Assembly (NCBI RefSeq): GCF_002209555.1
Contig: NZ_NJIF01000007.1
Location: 62,001-126,000, forward strand
Direction: 5' to 3'
DNA length: 64,000 nucleotides
Origin: Achromobacter insolitus
GTDB taxonomy: Bacteria; Pseudomonadota; Gammaproteobacteria; Burkholderiales; Burkholderiaceae_B
Shown piece after piece: positions 63,147 through 64,000 of the stretch (positions are counted from its first letter, which is position 1; every line of letters starts with the position of its first letter). The notes under the pieces were generated by a model. The model did not search any database. It was not told the origin of the DNA and saw only the letters and a list, made by a program, of their open reading frames with translations. The translations under genes were made by a program, and so were the position numbers.

Positions 63147-64000
63147 CTACTGCAGAATGCGGCGTGCCATCTGCGAATAGTCCAACAGGCGACGCGCCAC
63201 TTCAAACGAGCCCTGGGACATCGCTTCCAGCTGCGATTTGTCTGCTTCGATGGCAAGAAAGACCTGTTGCAGATCGGCGCCATTGCGAACCAACCAGCCG
63301 TTGCCCGCCACAAAGGGCTGGTGGCTGAGCACATCGTCCACGATGACCGGACGCCGGCAGCACAGCGCGGCCTGCATGGATGCCGACTGGCTCCCCGGCT
63401 GCACGTAGACGTCGGCCGCGCACAGCAGTTCGTGCAGCTCCTCGGACGTCTTCCATCCCAGAAAACTGACTCTGGAATCGGCCGCCATCAGCGGGTTTAT
63501 TTCGGGAGCGACCGTCTCGGAAATGGCCCCGGCCACGACAAACTTCAGTTTCGGATCCGACGTCCTGGCAAACGCCCGCAAACTGTCCGCCAATTTTTTC
63601 TTGGCGTCTATTTTTCCAGACTGGAGAAAAACCACCTCATCGTCGGCGAACCCGTACTTCTCGCGCGTGCGCTTGCGGACGTCCGCATAGGCGGCGTCGT
63701 CCAGCACATTTCCGCCCAAGGGAAAGAACTCCAGCTTTTCCCTCGGAATGCCGTACTGTGCATGACAGAATTCCATGGTCTCCAGCGAAATGCAGAGCAC
63801 CTTCGCGATATAAGGCAGGCATGCCTGAATAATGCGCCGGTAATACTGGCCGTGCAGCAGATGCTTAGATATGAAGTTCGTCGCGCTGTTATTGGCGTCT
63901 TCGTGGCTATCGGCATAAAAGATCACGCCCGGATGCCGTTTCACGTATCGGGCCACCGTCAGCAGTTCCCAGCCACACAGGCCGTGGAACATGATGGCAT
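63147..64000 (-). CDS. GT-B-fold glycosyltransferase, 5' end outside the window
   Basis: The visible 281 codons end at 63147 and the frame stays open to the right edge, so the N-terminus lies beyond it. The C-terminal half has the donor-binding fold: FLQSGKIDAKKKLADSLRAFA, VSFLGWKTSEELHELLCAADVYVQPGSQSASMQAALCCRRPVIVDD. The last block is the GT4/GT1 nucleotide-sugar-binding region in modified form (Gln-Ser-Ala in place of the first Glu). With Wzx and Wzy neighbours it likely builds the surface-glycan repeat unit. Donor unknown. Confidence 0.82.
   Translation of the reverse strand, partial: AIMFHGLCGWELLTVARYVKRHPGVIFYADSHEDANNSATNFISKHLLHGQYYRRIIQACLPYIAKVLCISLETMEFCHAQYGIPREKLEFFPLGGNVLDDAAYADVRKRTREKYGFADDEVVFLQSGKIDAKKKLADSLRAFARTSDPKLKFVVAGAISETVAPEINPLMAADSRVSFLGWKTSEELHELLCAADVYVQPGSQSASMQAALCCRRPVIVDDVLSHQPFVAGNGWLVRNGADLQQVFLAIEADKSQLEAMSQGSFEVARRLLDYSQMARRILQ

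Overview
The window is GC-rich, densely coded betaproteobacterial chromosome. It looks like the Alcaligenaceae (Achromobacter/Bordetella type). Supporting signs are the Bug-type tricarboxylate receptors beside catabolic genes, the two-LpxL/dapF/DUF484/xerC block, the birA-coaX (baf) pair, an S-adenosylhomocysteine (SAH) riboswitch in front of ahcY, and the dac-dat-ybeD-lipB run. No rRNA, tRNA, CRISPR, prophage or insertion sequence was recognised. The species cannot be fixed from sequence reading alone.

Layout. 0-3.5 kb: a catabolic operon (MaoC hydratase, CitE-type lyase, CaiB CoA-transferase, Bug receptor) that resembles a C5-dicarboxylate pathway. 3.5-6.7 kb: methyl-cycle operon ahcY, a 4-TM protein and metF behind the SAH riboswitch. 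6.7-14 kb: a GT4 glycosyltransferase, DUF1289, a Bug/leuC/leuD/dehalogenase-type hydrolase operon with a divergent LysR gene, and a flavin reductase. 14-20.6 kb: GntR regulator and PuuE-like deacetylase, divergent from a branched-chain-type ABC transporter whose second permease and both ATPases form one 830-residue chain. 20.6-24.6 kb: tandem AsnC-type regulator, MFS carrier and amidase. 24.6-30.5 kb: metK, two lipid A acyltransferases, dapF, DUF484 and xerC.

30.5-37.8 kb is a metal (zinc) homeostasis island. A minus-strand operon (56-residue membrane protein, znuC, znuB, znuA, DUF1007, NicO permease) faces zur across a Zur-box-like palindrome. A COG0523 metallochaperone GTPase and a DksA that has lost three of its four zinc-finger cysteines follow. 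37.9-45.9 kb: hslVU, a CusF-like protein, cobalamin adenosyltransferase, rmlD-rmlC, lipA, a LacI-type sensor without its DNA-binding domain, a Sel1-repeat protein and lipB. 45.9-50.5 kb: ybeD, D-amino-acid aminotransferase, D,D-carboxypeptidase, and a GlxA-type AraC regulator divergent from an HD-domain hydrolase.

50.5-54.7 kb: an alpha/beta hydrolase and a four-gene MCE lipid-transport operon. 54.8-59 kb: birA, coaX, a 59-residue membrane protein, and the LPS core genes waaA and waaC. From about 59.1 kb the sequence becomes visibly richer in A and T and carries surface-polysaccharide genes (Wzz-like, Wzy-like, Wzx-like and a glycosyltransferase that runs off the window). Three A-tracts spaced exactly 31 bp apart lie in front of this locus.
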